A stretch of DNA of 64,000 bases. Source: Mycoplasmatota bacterium. Its GTDB lineage: Bacteria > Bacillota_I > Bacilli_A > RF39 > UBA660. Within the stretch, counting starts at the first letter, position 1. Each line of letters begins with the position of its first letter. This document shows positions 36,814 to 45,740 of this stretch, piece after piece. The DNA is taken from the NCBI GenBank assembly GCA_022774645.1, contig JALFKQ010000026.1, positions 156,942 to 220,941 on the forward strand, in the 5' to 3' direction. The notes under the pieces are model-generated. The model did not search any database. It was not told the DNA's origin and saw only the letters and a list, made by a program, of their open reading frames with translations. A program made the position numbers and the translations under genes.

Positions 36814-37173
36814 TTATAATTTTAATTGTCTTGGTTTTCCATATATAAACTCTTTTGTTTGCTTTCTAAGATCTCTTATTTCTTCTAAAAGAGCTGTTGA
36901 TGGAGGATTATTTGAATGATTTATTTCCATAAATAACCATTGCCAACTATCAAATAAATCCTCATTTCTTGCTTGTAGTTTATTTAATAGTTGATGACTT
37001 TTTTTAGTTAAAATTGCCCCGTTTTCAACAGTTGTTTCACCATTTTTTCTTTTAACTATATGATGATAAGTAAAAGGATTATTCTTTTTTTCTTTAGTTC
37101 CCATCCAATCATAGCCATCTGGTTTATATATTTCTATCATTCTACTAAGTATGCTTTGTTCATCTTTATTCAT
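36814..37173 (-). CDS. Small HNH-like protein
   Basis: 119 residues. The central motif FTYHHIVKRKNGETTVENGAILTKKSHQLLNKL has the H-H...N...H spacing of HNH nuclease folds, but the paired Cys that often bind zinc are absent. C-terminal part is helical (ALLEEIRDLRKQTKEFIYGKPRQLKL). GAGGT precedes the ATG. No toxin, restriction or phage gene flanks it, so a nuclease role is only suggested by the motif. Confidence 0.55.
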   Translation of the reverse strand: MNKDEQSILSRMIEIYKPDGYDWMGTKEKKNNPFTYHHIVKRKNGETTVENGAILTKKSHQLLNKLQARNEDLFDSWQWLFMEINHSNNPPSTALLEEIRDLRKQTKEFIYGKPRQLKL

Positions 37174-37222
37174 AATATACCTCGGGACATTATTATATGG
37201 TATATTTGTTATTTGTCAATAA

Positions 37223-38773
37223 TTAATGTCTATCTTTATTTTTTAATAAAAATTTAGCATAATCTGTTCCGAGTATCTCATCATTATAAAATATTGATCT
37301 TTTTGGTATTTCATTATTTATTTTTTCTAATCCATATTTTTCTGATAATGTTTCTTTATCTGAAAAAAGATTAACTCCTAGACCTAATCTATCATCTTTT
37401 ATGTCGGCTCCGATTGAGGATAATATTGTAGGATACATATCTAAAGCAGTAAACACTCTATTTTTTGTATTTATTGGCTCTTTTTCTGAGTTAATTATTA
37501 CATTATATCTAAGTCTTCTTGATTTACTTATATTTTTGTAGATACTTTTATGCATACTTGGATGATCACCTAATATCACAATAGTTGTATCTTTATAATA
37601 TGGTTGTTTTTTAACATAGTTTACAAATTCATATATTAATTTTGAACTAGTTGCATAAGCATTCTCATTTTTAGTTTTATACTTTGTTTCTGAGTATTTT
37701 CCAATATATTCATCATTAGCATGAGTGTCTATTGTTATTAGATTTAAATTAAATGGCTCATTCTTATTAGATATTTCTTCTAATCTTTGTTTAGCTATTT
37801 CAAACAAATATTTATCATTCATTCCCCAACTTGACTTATCTTCTTTATTGTAAGTTTTATCGTATTTTTTAACATTTCTGTTATCTATTATGTTATAGTT
37901 TCCATGTTTTGTATAATATTCTTGTAATCCTCCAAAAGATGTTTTAGCAGCAGATATAACCTCGTTATAGTATTCATTATCTTTTAGAACATCTCCAAGT
38001 GCATAGGCACCTTTCATAAAGTCATCTGAGTGATATTTATTATCATCAATAGGTATTTTAAATGGTAATCCAGTTGTATTTGCCACTATTGATGCAGTTG
38101 TCCAGGTTGTAGCAAACAATGTATTTACTCCACCTACTTTGTCATCACTAGCAAAGTATATTGACCCCTCTTCATTTAATAATTTAAACATCTCAGGCAT
38201 TACATTATATTTCCATTCTCCTCCCTCTTCTTTACTAAAAAGAGTTGTTTCAAATGACTCAGCAAATATAAGAATTAAATTTTTCTTCTTTTTGAAAATA
38301 ATATTTTCTTTTTTAGGTGTGACATAGTTATCTTCTATAAATGTAGATGTTTGAATATTATCTTTTGTAAACTTTATACCATCCATATTTATAAATGAAA
38401 TTAATAGCATTACAATTGTAGTAATTATCAACGATATTCCTCTATGCTTTAAAAAGAAGTTTAATGGATATATTTGTTTTCTTACTTTTTTCTTCTTACC
38501 TAGTTTAATATTTAAAAATATTTTTTTATTAATAAGTACATTAAAATACAATGATATTAATATTCCAAGAACTATCAAGAAAAATATAATACAGTCACCT
38601 ACTGCTACTAAAAATACTCCAGCATCTGCATGTGTAACACCATTAGTAGCATAAAAATACATTTCTTCTATTGTTTCATTTGTAAAACAAAATTTAAAGT
38701 AAAATGTAACTATTAATATTAATGTTAAAAATATTAAATATAGTATTAACAATATATTTTTTAACTTTTTCAT
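37223..38773 (-). CDS. Membrane sulfatase-fold phosphoglycerol transferase (LtaS/OpgB-like)
   Basis: 516 residues. Membrane helices at about 5-27, 42-76 and 112-128, then an exterior alkaline-phosphatase-superfamily domain: NLILIFAESFETTLF, the Thr nucleophile region NTLFATTWTTASIVANTTGLPF, SSWGMNDKYLFEIAK, NLITIDTHAND and IVILGDHPSMHK for metals. This arrangement is closer to OpgB/MdoB than to typical LtaS. It should transfer phosphoglycerol from phosphatidylglycerol to a glycolipid or glucan at the outer face of the membrane. Coupled by ATGA overlap with the small membrane protein upstream. Confidence 0.85.
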   Translation of the reverse strand: MKKLKNILLILYLIFLTLILIVTFYFKFCFTNETIEEMYFYATNGVTHADAGVFLVAVGDCIIFFLIVLGILISLYFNVLINKKIFLNIKLGKKKKVRKQIYPLNFFLKHRGISLIITTIVMLLISFINMDGIKFTKDNIQTSTFIEDNYVTPKKENIIFKKKKNLILIFAESFETTLFSKEEGGEWKYNVMPEMFKLLNEEGSIYFASDDKVGGVNTLFATTWTTASIVANTTGLPFKIPIDDNKYHSDDFMKGAYALGDVLKDNEYYNEVISAAKTSFGGLQEYYTKHGNYNIIDNRNVKKYDKTYNKEDKSSWGMNDKYLFEIAKQRLEEISNKNEPFNLNLITIDTHANDEYIGKYSETKYKTKNENAYATSSKLIYEFVNYVKKQPYYKDTTIVILGDHPSMHKSIYKNISKSRRLRYNVIINSEKEPINTKNRVFTALDMYPTILSSIGADIKDDRLGLGVNLFSDKETLSEKYGLEKINNEIPKRSIFYNDEILGTDYAKFLLKNKDRH

Positions 38774-39072
38774 TTTTTAGTTACCTTTTTTGTTTCAACT
38801 TTTATTTCTATATAATTAGTTATTACTTTATAAACAATTACCATTATTATATTTACTATCAATGATATAACTGCATATCTTAATGTAAATTCTATACTTT
38901 TTTCAAAATTCTTAAAATTAAAGTACTTGTATATCATAAACATAGTTATTATATTACTTATAAATAATGTTTCTAAATAAGTAATAATGTAAGCTTTCTT
39001 TTCTTTATTACTACCTTTATATAATTTAATAAAAAATACAGGTGGTAATAATGAACTTATAATATTTCCCAT
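38770..39072 (-). CDS. Small membrane protein coupled to the phosphoglycerol transferase
   Basis: 100 residues from the ATG at 39072 (AGGTGA upstream; the track adds six codons). Three predicted membrane helices (IISSLLPPVFFIKL, LETLFISNIITMFMIYKYF, YAVISLIVNIIMVIVYKVI). Its stop overlaps the next start as ATGA. Family not recognised; position suggests a helper of the sulfatase-fold enzyme. Confidence 0.6.
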   Translation of the reverse strand: MGNIISSLLPPVFFIKLYKGSNKEKKAYIITYLETLFISNIITMFMIYKYFNFKNFEKSIEFTLRYAVISLIVNIIMVIVYKVITNYIEIKVETKKVTKK

Positions 39073-39107
39073 AAAATCACCTGTAATCATTATACTATTT
39101 AATAAAT

Positions 39108-39135
39108 AAAAAAGATACCTTTTCGGTATCTTTAG
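39108..39135 (-). terminator. Intrinsic terminator of rpsB-tsf
   Basis: Minus strand AAGATACC-GAAA-AGGTATCTT region followed by T6; nine-pair stem. Confidence 0.8.
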
Positions 39136-39136
39136 A

Positions 39137-40009
39137 CTACTTAATTTGGCTCATTACTTCAGCAGCGAAGTCATCATTTCTCTTTTCCATTCCTTCACCA
39201 ACTTCATATTTAACAAGTTTTACTAATGTAGCATTGTTATTACTTAAATAAGCTTTTACTGATAATCCAGAATCTTTAATGAAAGCTTGTTCTTCTAAAA
39301 CTGTTTCTTCATAGAATTTTCTAATTCTACCTTCTACAATTTTATCAGCAAATTCAGGTTTCTTACCTTCATTAATTACTTGTTCTCTAATAACATTTTT
39401 TTCTCTTTCTAGATCTTCAGCTGGTACTGATTCAATATTAACATATTGTGGTCTCATAGCTGCTGCTTGCATTGCTACATCACGAGCTACTTCTTCATTT
39501 TCACCTTCAACTACAGTTAATGATGAAATCTTACCACCCATATGTAAATATGAACCAAATACTTGGCTATCAGTTTTAGTAACTTTTTCAAATCTTCTAA
39601 GAGAAATTTTTTCTCCTATTTTAGCTGTAGCATTTACTATTAAATCATTAATAGTTTCATCACCACATTTAGCATTTAATGCTTCTTCAAGATTAGTTAC
39701 ATTATTTTCTAAAATAGTGTTTCCTATTTTATCTAATAATTCTTTAAATTCAGCATTTTTAGCAACGAAATCAGTTTCAGAGTTTAATTCAACTACTACT
39801 GCATCATTACCTTTAATATAAATATTTGAAAGACCTTCTGCAGCTATTCTTTCAGCTTTTTTAGCTGCTTTAGAAATACCTTTTTCTCTTAAATAATCTA
39901 TTGCTTTTTCCATATCTCCGTTAGTTTCAACAAGAGCTTTTTTGCAATCCATCATTCCTGCTCCAGTTTTTTCTCTTAAGTCTTTAACCATACTAGCACT
40001 AATATTCAT
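39137..40009 (-). CDS. tsf: Translation elongation factor Ts
   Basis: 290 residues. N-terminal UBA-like domain VKDLREKTGAGMMDCKKALVETNGDMEKAIDYLREKG, the core with NSETDFVAKNAEFKEL and the C-terminal dimerisation part (GGKISSLTVVEGE, VAMQAAAMRPQYV). It recycles EF-Tu-GDP to EF-Tu-GTP. AGGAGG lies upstream of the ATG. Follows rpsB by 10 bp as in most bacteria. Confidence 0.98.
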   Translation of the reverse strand: MNISASMVKDLREKTGAGMMDCKKALVETNGDMEKAIDYLREKGISKAAKKAERIAAEGLSNIYIKGNDAVVVELNSETDFVAKNAEFKELLDKIGNTILENNVTNLEEALNAKCGDETINDLIVNATAKIGEKISLRRFEKVTKTDSQVFGSYLHMGGKISSLTVVEGENEEVARDVAMQAAAMRPQYVNIESVPAEDLEREKNVIREQVINEGKKPEFADKIVEGRIRKFYEETVLEEQAFIKDSGLSVKAYLSNNNATLVKLVKYEVGEGMEKRNDDFAAEVMSQIK

Positions 40010-40019
40010 ACTTTGCCTC

Positions 40020-40961
40020 CTAATTTAAAGCTTCAATTAATTCATCTTTTTTCATTGTTGAATATCCAGAAATTTCTTTTTCTTTAGCAATTTTCTTCAA
40101 TTCAGCAACACTCATTGATGAATAATCAACTTTTTCTTCTTTTTTAGTTTCTTTTTTATGTTCTTTTTTAGATTCTTTTTCTTCACTAAAATCATCAAAT
40201 TCAACTACTTTTGTTTCAACTTTAATTTCTTTTGATGGTTTTACTGCATTTTCATCTTCAGTAACATAATCAACTAATGGAAGTCCGTTTGCTTCACAAA
40301 CTGCATTAGCTAAAACACCTAAAACAACTTTTACACTTCTAACAGCATCATCATTAGCTGGGATTGGATAATCAACAGCATCTGGATCACAGTTAGTATC
40401 TACAATTCCGAATACTGGAATATGTAATTTACGAGCTTCGTGAATAGCATTAGCTTCTACTCTTGGATCAACAACGATGATAGCTTTTGGTAAACGATCC
40501 ATATCACGAACACCACAAAGAAGTTTATTTAATCTATCATATTCTTTTTGAATTTTAGCAACTTCTTTTTTAGGTAGTAATTCGAACTTACCATCCTTTT
40601 CCATTTTTTCGATTTCTACAAGTCTCTTAATTCTTTCTTTAATTGTTCTGAAATTAGTAAGAGTACCTCCTAGCCATCTTTCTGTTACATAAAAACTATT
40701 ACATCTTGTAGCTTCTTCGATACTAGCTTCTTTAGCTTGTTTCTTAGTACCTACGAAAAGAACCTTACCACCGTTTTCACATGCTTTAAGAAGTTCAGCA
40801 TAAGCTTCTTCTATTTTTTCAACAGTTTTTTGTAAATCGATAATATGTATATCATCTCTTGTAGTAAAAATGTATTCCTTCATTTTAGGATTCCATCTTT
40901 TAGCTTGATGTCCGAAGTGAACACCTGCTTCTAATAAATAACTTTTTGCAATTACTGCCAT
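40020..40961 (-). CDS. rpsB: 30S ribosomal protein S2 with C-terminal Rho_N/SAP-like extension
   Basis: 313 residues. Residues 1-238 are ordinary S2 ([80 protein letters not shown]). After that comes a Lys/Glu-rich linker and a compact module [32 protein letters not shown], typical of Rho N-terminal/SAP-like nucleic-acid binding folds. Firmicute S2 normally stops near 245 residues. A long structured leader lies upstream, suggesting autoregulation. Confidence 0.96.
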   Translation of the reverse strand: MAVIAKSYLLEAGVHFGHQAKRWNPKMKEYIFTTRDDIHIIDLQKTVEKIEEAYAELLKACENGGKVLFVGTKKQAKEASIEEATRCNSFYVTERWLGGTLTNFRTIKERIKRLVEIEKMEKDGKFELLPKKEVAKIQKEYDRLNKLLCGVRDMDRLPKAIIVVDPRVEANAIHEARKLHIPVFGIVDTNCDPDAVDYPIPANDDAVRSVKVVLGVLANAVCEANGLPLVDYVTEDENAVKPSKEIKVETKVVEFDDFSEEKESKKEHKKETKKEEKVDYSSMSVAELKKIAKEKEISGYSTMKKDELIEALN

Positions 40962-40990
40962 TTTTCATTTCTCCTTTCGTTAATTCTTCT

Positions 40991-41050
40991 GCTTATCTTT
41001 AAATTAATATTCACTTACATTGTAAGCACTAGAATATTAAATCAATAAGC
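40991..41050 (-). promoter_or_regulatory. Structured 5' leader of rpsB
   Basis: Minus strand GCTTAT...TTAATATTC...CTTAC-AAT-GTAAG-T-GAATATTAA...ATAAGC: three nested stems in 60 nt, ending just before the AAGGAG site of rpsB. Likely an S2-binding or otherwise regulatory leader; I cannot match it to a named family. Confidence 0.55.
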
Positions 41051-41206
41051 ATGTCTTTTTTCTTAAAGCGAATTTATTTTAGCATATTTTTACTTAAAAT
41101 AAAAGAGTTTTTTATCTTTTTATATAATATATTAGTTTACATTATTCATATGATTATCTAGAAAATTACATATAATTATAGTATAATGTTAATTGGTGAA
41201 GAGCTG

Positions 41207-41731
41207 ATGAATAATACTACTTATAAAAACAGAGGTATGTTTCTTGAAAATATATTAAATGATTCAAATACTTACTATAATAGTATTGATAAATGTTTAA
41301 TATATAAAAAGCCTACACCAATAAAAGTATTAAATGTAAGTTATCCTACTAATAAGTCACATTTAATAGATAAAGCTGTTTATTCTAACATTTCTACACT
41401 TGACTATAATGGTATTTACAAAGAAAAATATATAGAATTTGATGCTAAGGAGTGTCACTCTAAAACTTCTTTTCCACTTAATAATGTTAAAGAACATCAA
41501 ATTCTTCATATAAGAAAAGTTATTAAACAAAAAGGTATTGTATTTTTAATAATATTTATGAATAATGAGTTTTATTTATTTAAGGGTGAAGATTTAATTG
41601 ATTTTATTGATAATAATGAAAGAAAATCTATTGAATATAATTATTTAAAAGATAAAGGATATAAAATAAGTGAAAGTTATACACCTAGGCTTAAATATTT
41701 AGATGCAGTTGACAAGGCTTATTTTAATTAA
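41207..41731 (+). CDS. recU: Holliday junction resolvase RecU
   Basis: 174 residues. NRGMFLENILNDSNTYYNSIDKCLIYKKPTPIKV, then the nuclease core DYNGIYKEKYIEFDAKECHSKTSFPLNNVKEHQI with the Asp, Glu and Lys metal/catalytic residues, and the C-terminal FLIIFMNNEFYLF. RecU resolves four-way junctions. The ATG at 41207 was chosen: the earlier ATG at 41186 overlaps a TATAAT (41182-41187) that is probably the -10. GGTGAAG lies before 41207. The recU-PBP1 pair is the same as in Bacillus. Confidence 0.93.
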   Translation: MNNTTYKNRGMFLENILNDSNTYYNSIDKCLIYKKPTPIKVLNVSYPTNKSHLIDKAVYSNISTLDYNGIYKEKYIEFDAKECHSKTSFPLNNVKEHQILHIRKVIKQKGIVFLIIFMNNEFYLFKGEDLIDFIDNNERKSIEYNYLKDKGYKISESYTPRLKYLDAVDKAYFN

Positions 41732-41743
41732 AGGAAGGTTTTT

Positions 41744-44503
41744 ATGAAAAAAATTAGAAAGAATAATAATGAAGATGAAACTCCTAAAAAGAAAAAAAGA
41801 TTTAGAGTTTGGTATTGGTTATTAGTATTTATTATAACTTGCGGATTGCTTTGTTTTATGGCTGGTATTGGATTTTGTTACTATATCGTAAAAAGTGCAC
41901 CAGAGTTTAATAAAGATAATCTATTTGAGAAGGAATCTACTAGAATTTTTGATACTGATGGTAATATATATGCTACTCTTGGTAGTGAAAAAAGAGAAAA
42001 AGTTTCTTATGATGAACTTCCACAAGTATTAATTGATGCTATTATTGCTACTGAGGATTCAAGATTCTTCCAACATAATGGATTTGATGCTCCTAGATTC
42101 TTAAAAGCTTCAATTAGTCAAGTTTTAGGAAGAGGTGGCGGTGGTGCTTCTACCCTAACAATGCAACTTTCAAAACTTGAATATACTGATTTTGAAGCTC
42201 AAGGTATTAAAGGTATTATAAGAAAGTTTACAGATATTTATATGGCTGTATTTAAACTTGAAAAAGCATTTACAAAAGAAGAATTAATTGAGTACTATGT
42301 CAACATTCCTTGTATGGGTGGTAATATTTATGGTGTTCAACAAGCAAGTAAATATTATTTTGGTAAAGATGTTAAAGATATTAATTTAGTTGAAGCTGCT
42401 ATGATAGCTGGTATGTTCCAATCACCTAACGGATATAATGCTTATGTTAATCCAAATGATGCTAATGATAGAAAAAATACTGTTCTTTATTTAATGAAAA
42501 GACATGGATATATAACAGATGCTGAATATAAAGCTGGTACTAGTGTTAAAATAAAAGATTTCTTAGATGAAGGAACATCTAGTACAAATGAATATATTGG
42601 ATTTATTGATACAGTTGTTGCAGAAGTTATCAGAAAAACTGGACACAATCCTTATGATGTTCCAATGGATATCTACACAACAATGAAGAAAAGTAAACAA
42701 GATGTTATAAATAATTTCTATAAAACTTATAAATTTAAAGATGATAAAATTCAAGTTGGTGTTGCTGTTGTTGATGTCAACACTGGTGCATTAATTGCTG
42801 TTGGTGCTGGTAGAAATAAAAAAGGTGCCAATACACTTAATGTTGCTACATTTGATTATCAAACAAAGAGACACCCTGGTAGTACAATTAAACCTATTTT
42901 AGATTATGGTCCTGCATTTGAATATGAAAATTTAAGTACATATGGTCCATTTATTGATGAAAAAACACCTTATGGTAGTGGAACTATGAGAAACTTTAAT
43001 GGTAAATATAATGGTTTTATGACTATGAGAAATTGTTTAAAAAACTCAGTTAATACTTGTGCTTTACAAGCATTTAATATGACAACAAATGAACAAAAGT
43101 TAGAATTTATGACTAATTTAGGTGTTCAACCAGAAGATGGAACTACTAAACTTCCACAATCTTATTCAGTTGGAGCATTTAATAGTGTTACTCCTGTTAT
43201 TCTTGCTGGTGCTTATGCTGCATTTGGTAATGGAGGTTATTATACAGCTCCATATTCATTTACTAAAATAGTTTATCGTGAAAGTGAAGAAGAATATACA
43301 CCTGATATTGAAAGAAAAAGAGTTATGAAAGCTCAAACAGCTTATTTATTATCAACTGTGCTTACTGGTGTTACTACTTCAAGACTTAAAGTTTCAGGAA
43401 CACAAGTTGCTACTAAGACTGGTACTAGTTCTTATGATACATCTCTTTTAAAGAGTTATGGTCTTACTTCTAGTGTTATTCCAGACTCTTGGACTTCTAG
43501 TTATACAACTGATTATGCTATGGCAATTTGGTATGGTTATCCAGAAGGCTTAACAAAAGATAATGTTAAAAAGAAACATTATATGACTATGGGACATGCA
43601 AGTAGTGAAAGATTAAAAATACAAGCTGCTCTTGGTAAGAAAATATATGAAAAAAATGCTAAATTTAAAAATCCTGGTGGAATCACTTCTGCTGAGGTTG
43701 AACTTGAAACTATACCAGCTCAAAAACCAAGTGCTTATACACCAAATAAATTAAAGGGAACATTCTTGTTCATAAGTGGTACTGAACCTAGTGAAGTATC
43801 AAATAGATTCTCAAAATTAAGTGACCCTACTCCTGGTTCTTATACTGTTAAAGGTAAATCACTTACACTTACTTGGAATTCTCCTGGTTTACCTGAAGCT
43901 GCTGATCCAAATTACTTATCTGAATACTTTAAAAATGGATATACAATTTGGGCAGAAGATTATTATAATAAACGACTTAGTTACAATGCTAATAATATTG
44001 GAGATTTCGGATTTGCAGTATATTTAACATCTGGTACATCTTCTACTTATGTAGGATTTACAAAAGATACAACTTATACAATTGACTTAAATAAATATTA
44101 TGGTACATTTGATGGCGTTATTATTAAAAGTATTTATTCTAAGTTTAAAAGTAATGCTTCTGATGGAATAAAAATTTCATTTAATGCATCTGGTAGTGAT
44201 ACTAAAAACTTTGATGTAACTATGAATAATTTAAATAAAACATTAAAAGTAAATGACAGTTATACTGTACTTGATAATTCATCAATAGCTTCTATTAAAT
44301 TAAATGGAAATGATGTAAAAAGTAGTGTTACTGATTTATCTGTAAGTTATACTTCAATTACTAAAGATGGAAGTAGTGGCTCAGTATCAATAGATAATTT
44401 TACTAGTACTGCTGGTACTTATAAGATAATTTATACCGTATCATTTAAACATGAAGAAACAAGTATAACAAAGAAGTTTACTCAAACTGTTACTGTAAAT
44501 TAA
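41744..44503 (+). CDS. ponA: Class A penicillin-binding protein (PBP1)
   Basis: 919 residues. A short basic cytoplasmic tail, one membrane helix (YWLLVFIITCGLLCFMAGIGFCYYIV), glycosyltransferase domain GT51 (IIATEDSRFFQHNGFDAPRF, GGGGASTLTMQLSKL, EYYVNIPCMGGNIYGVQQASKYYFGK), and a transpeptidase with PGSTIKPILDYGPA (nucleophile Ser), KNSVNTC and ATKTGTSS. Residues about 660-919 are beta-sandwich, Ser/Thr/Asn-rich exterior domains. It makes and crosslinks peptidoglycan. AAGGAAGG lies before the ATG, 12 bp after recU. Confidence 0.97.
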   Translation: MKKIRKNNNEDETPKKKKRFRVWYWLLVFIITCGLLCFMAGIGFCYYIVKSAPEFNKDNLFEKESTRIFDTDGNIYATLGSEKREKVSYDELPQVLIDAIIATEDSRFFQHNGFDAPRFLKASISQVLGRGGGGASTLTMQLSKLEYTDFEAQGIKGIIRKFTDIYMAVFKLEKAFTKEELIEYYVNIPCMGGNIYGVQQASKYYFGKDVKDINLVEAAMIAGMFQSPNGYNAYVNPNDANDRKNTVLYLMKRHGYITDAEYKAGTSVKIKDFLDEGTSSTNEYIGFIDTVVAEVIRKTGHNPYDVPMDIYTTMKKSKQDVINNFYKTYKFKDDKIQVGVAVVDVNTGALIAVGAGRNKKGANTLNVATFDYQTKRHPGSTIKPILDYGPAFEYENLSTYGPFIDEKTPYGSGTMRNFNGKYNGFMTMRNCLKNSVNTCALQAFNMTTNEQKLEFMTNLGVQPEDGTTKLPQSYSVGAFNSVTPVILAGAYAAFGNGGYYTAPYSFTKIVYRESEEEYTPDIERKRVMKAQTAYLLSTVLTGVTTSRLKVSGTQVATKTGTSSYDTSLLKSYGLTSSVIPDSWTSSYTTDYAMAIWYGYPEGLTKDNVKKKHYMTMGHASSERLKIQAALGKKIYEKNAKFKNPGGITSAEVELETIPAQKPSAYTPNKLKGTFLFISGTEPSEVSNRFSKLSDPTPGSYTVKGKSLTLTWNSPGLPEAADPNYLSEYFKNGYTIWAEDYYNKRLSYNANNIGDFGFAVYLTSGTSSTYVGFTKDTTYTIDLNKYYGTFDGVIIKSIYSKFKSNASDGIKISFNASGSDTKNFDVTMNNLNKTLKVNDSYTVLDNSSIASIKLNGNDVKSSVTDLSVSYTSITKDGSSGSVSIDNFTSTAGTYKIIYTVSFKHEETSITKKFTQTVTVN

Positions 44504-44535
44504 AAGAGATGATTAATTCATCTCTTTATTTTTGC
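44500..44535. terminator. Bidirectional terminator between ponA and nth
   Basis: AAAGAGATGA-TTAAT-TCATCTCTTT followed by ATTTTTG; nearly perfect 10-bp stem between convergent genes. Confidence 0.8.
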
Positions 44536-45130
44536 ATATATTTTTTAAATTACAATTTTCACATTTTGGATTTTTACTTGTACAGATATATCTACCAAAT
44601 AAAACCATTTGTGAATTTATTCTATTCCATGTATTTCTATCAAAATATTTTTTTAATTTTTGCTCTGTTTTTAATACATCATCTTTTTTAGTAGTAATTC
44701 CTAATCTTTTTGAAACTCTAAATACATGAGTATCTACTGCGAATGATGGCTCATCAAATAATTGTCCTAAAACAACACTTGCTGTTTTTCTACCAACACC
44801 ACTTAAACTTTCTAAATATTCTCTATCATTTGGTACATATCCTATCTTAGATATTTTTTCTACTATTTCTTTAAAATATTTAGACTTTATTTTATGAAAA
44901 CCTATTCTTTTAATATAATTATCAATTTCTTCTATACTTAATGCATTTAATTTTTCTAATGTATCATATTTTTTATATAGTTCTTTAGTTACTAAATTGA
45001 CACTTTTATCTGTTGTTTGAGCAGATAACATGACTGATAATAGTAATTCATAATCTTTTGAATATTCTAGTTCGCATTTTGGATTTATAAAATATCTATC
45101 AAATTCATTTATTATTAAATCTTTATTCAT
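44513..45130 (-). CDS. nth: Endonuclease III
   Basis: 205 residues. Helix-hairpin-helix with catalytic Lys (ESLSGVGRKTASVVLGQLF), catalytic Asp in FAVDTHVFRVSKRLG, and the 4Fe-4S loop CTSKNPKCENCNLKNIC (C-x6-C-x2-C-x5-C). It removes oxidised pyrimidines and nicks the abasic site. The start at 45130 overlaps the dnaD stop by 8 nt; two upstream ATGs in frame are also possible. The dnaD-nth order is that of Bacillus. Confidence 0.96.
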   Translation of the reverse strand: MNKDLIINEFDRYFINPKCELEYSKDYELLLSVMLSAQTTDKSVNLVTKELYKKYDTLEKLNALSIEEIDNYIKRIGFHKIKSKYFKEIVEKISKIGYVPNDREYLESLSGVGRKTASVVLGQLFDEPSFAVDTHVFRVSKRLGITTKKDDVLKTEQKLKKYFDRNTWNRINSQMVLFGRYICTSKNPKCENCNLKNICKNKEMN

Positions 45131-45740
45131 TTTCATCAAACCATTCAAAATCTAATATACTATCATCTTCAGCTTTGTCTTCTTTTTGTTTTTCTTCTTT
45201 AATCTTATTTTTAATACCTTTTTTAGACCATTCGTACACTATTTTATCAATGTATTTAAAACTTCTAACTCCGTTTAAAACAGCTTCTTTTAGTGCTGAT
45301 TTAATGGTTTCTTCACTAACACCTTTTTCAAGCCATTTATTAATCATTTCATATTCAAAACTACTTAATGTTCTTCCAAGTTCACTTTCAAACATAGCAT
45401 AAATATCTTTATTATTTGTACTATCAGTCTTTTTATTTAATGCAAGTCTATCATATAGTGGATCTAATTTTATTTGTTCTATAACTTCCCCATTATTATT
45501 AGTAACTACCATTTCAATATATTTTTTATTTATTAAACTTGTAAATGTATTAAATATCTTTTCTTCATCAAATCCAAGTTTTTCTTGTATATCTTCTGTA
45601 TTTAATAATGAGCTAACATTAATAAAATATAATACAAGCAAAAACTCATCTAATGTAATGTCTATTGCACTTATGCATTTGACTATATTAGAATTAATAA
45701 CAAAATCTTTACTTGTAAACATATTTCTTAAATCACTCAT
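45123..45740 (-). CDS. dnaD: DnaD-like primosomal protein
   Basis: 205 residues: winged-helix N-terminal domain (TLDEFLLVLYFINVSS, EDIQEKLGFDEEKIFNTFTSLINKKYIEM) and the DnaD/DnaB2 domain (FESELGRTLSSFEYEMINKWLEKGVSEETIKSALKEAVLNGVRSFKYIDKIVYEWSKKG). It helps load the helicase at origins and restart sites. AAAGGAAG upstream; overlaps cca by 8 nt and nth by 8 nt. Confidence 0.93.
   Translation of the reverse strand: MSDLRNMFTSKDFVINSNIVKCISAIDITLDEFLLVLYFINVSSLLNTEDIQEKLGFDEEKIFNTFTSLINKKYIEMVVTNNNGEVIEQIKLDPLYDRLALNKKTDSTNNKDIYAMFESELGRTLSSFEYEMINKWLEKGVSEETIKSALKEAVLNGVRSFKYIDKIVYEWSKKGIKNKIKEEKQKEDKAEDDSILDFEWFDENE

Noticed and set aside
41186-41206. Start of recU at the ATG at 41186
   Set aside because: It coincides with a TATAAT at 41182-41187 and has no ribosome site; 41207 is better.
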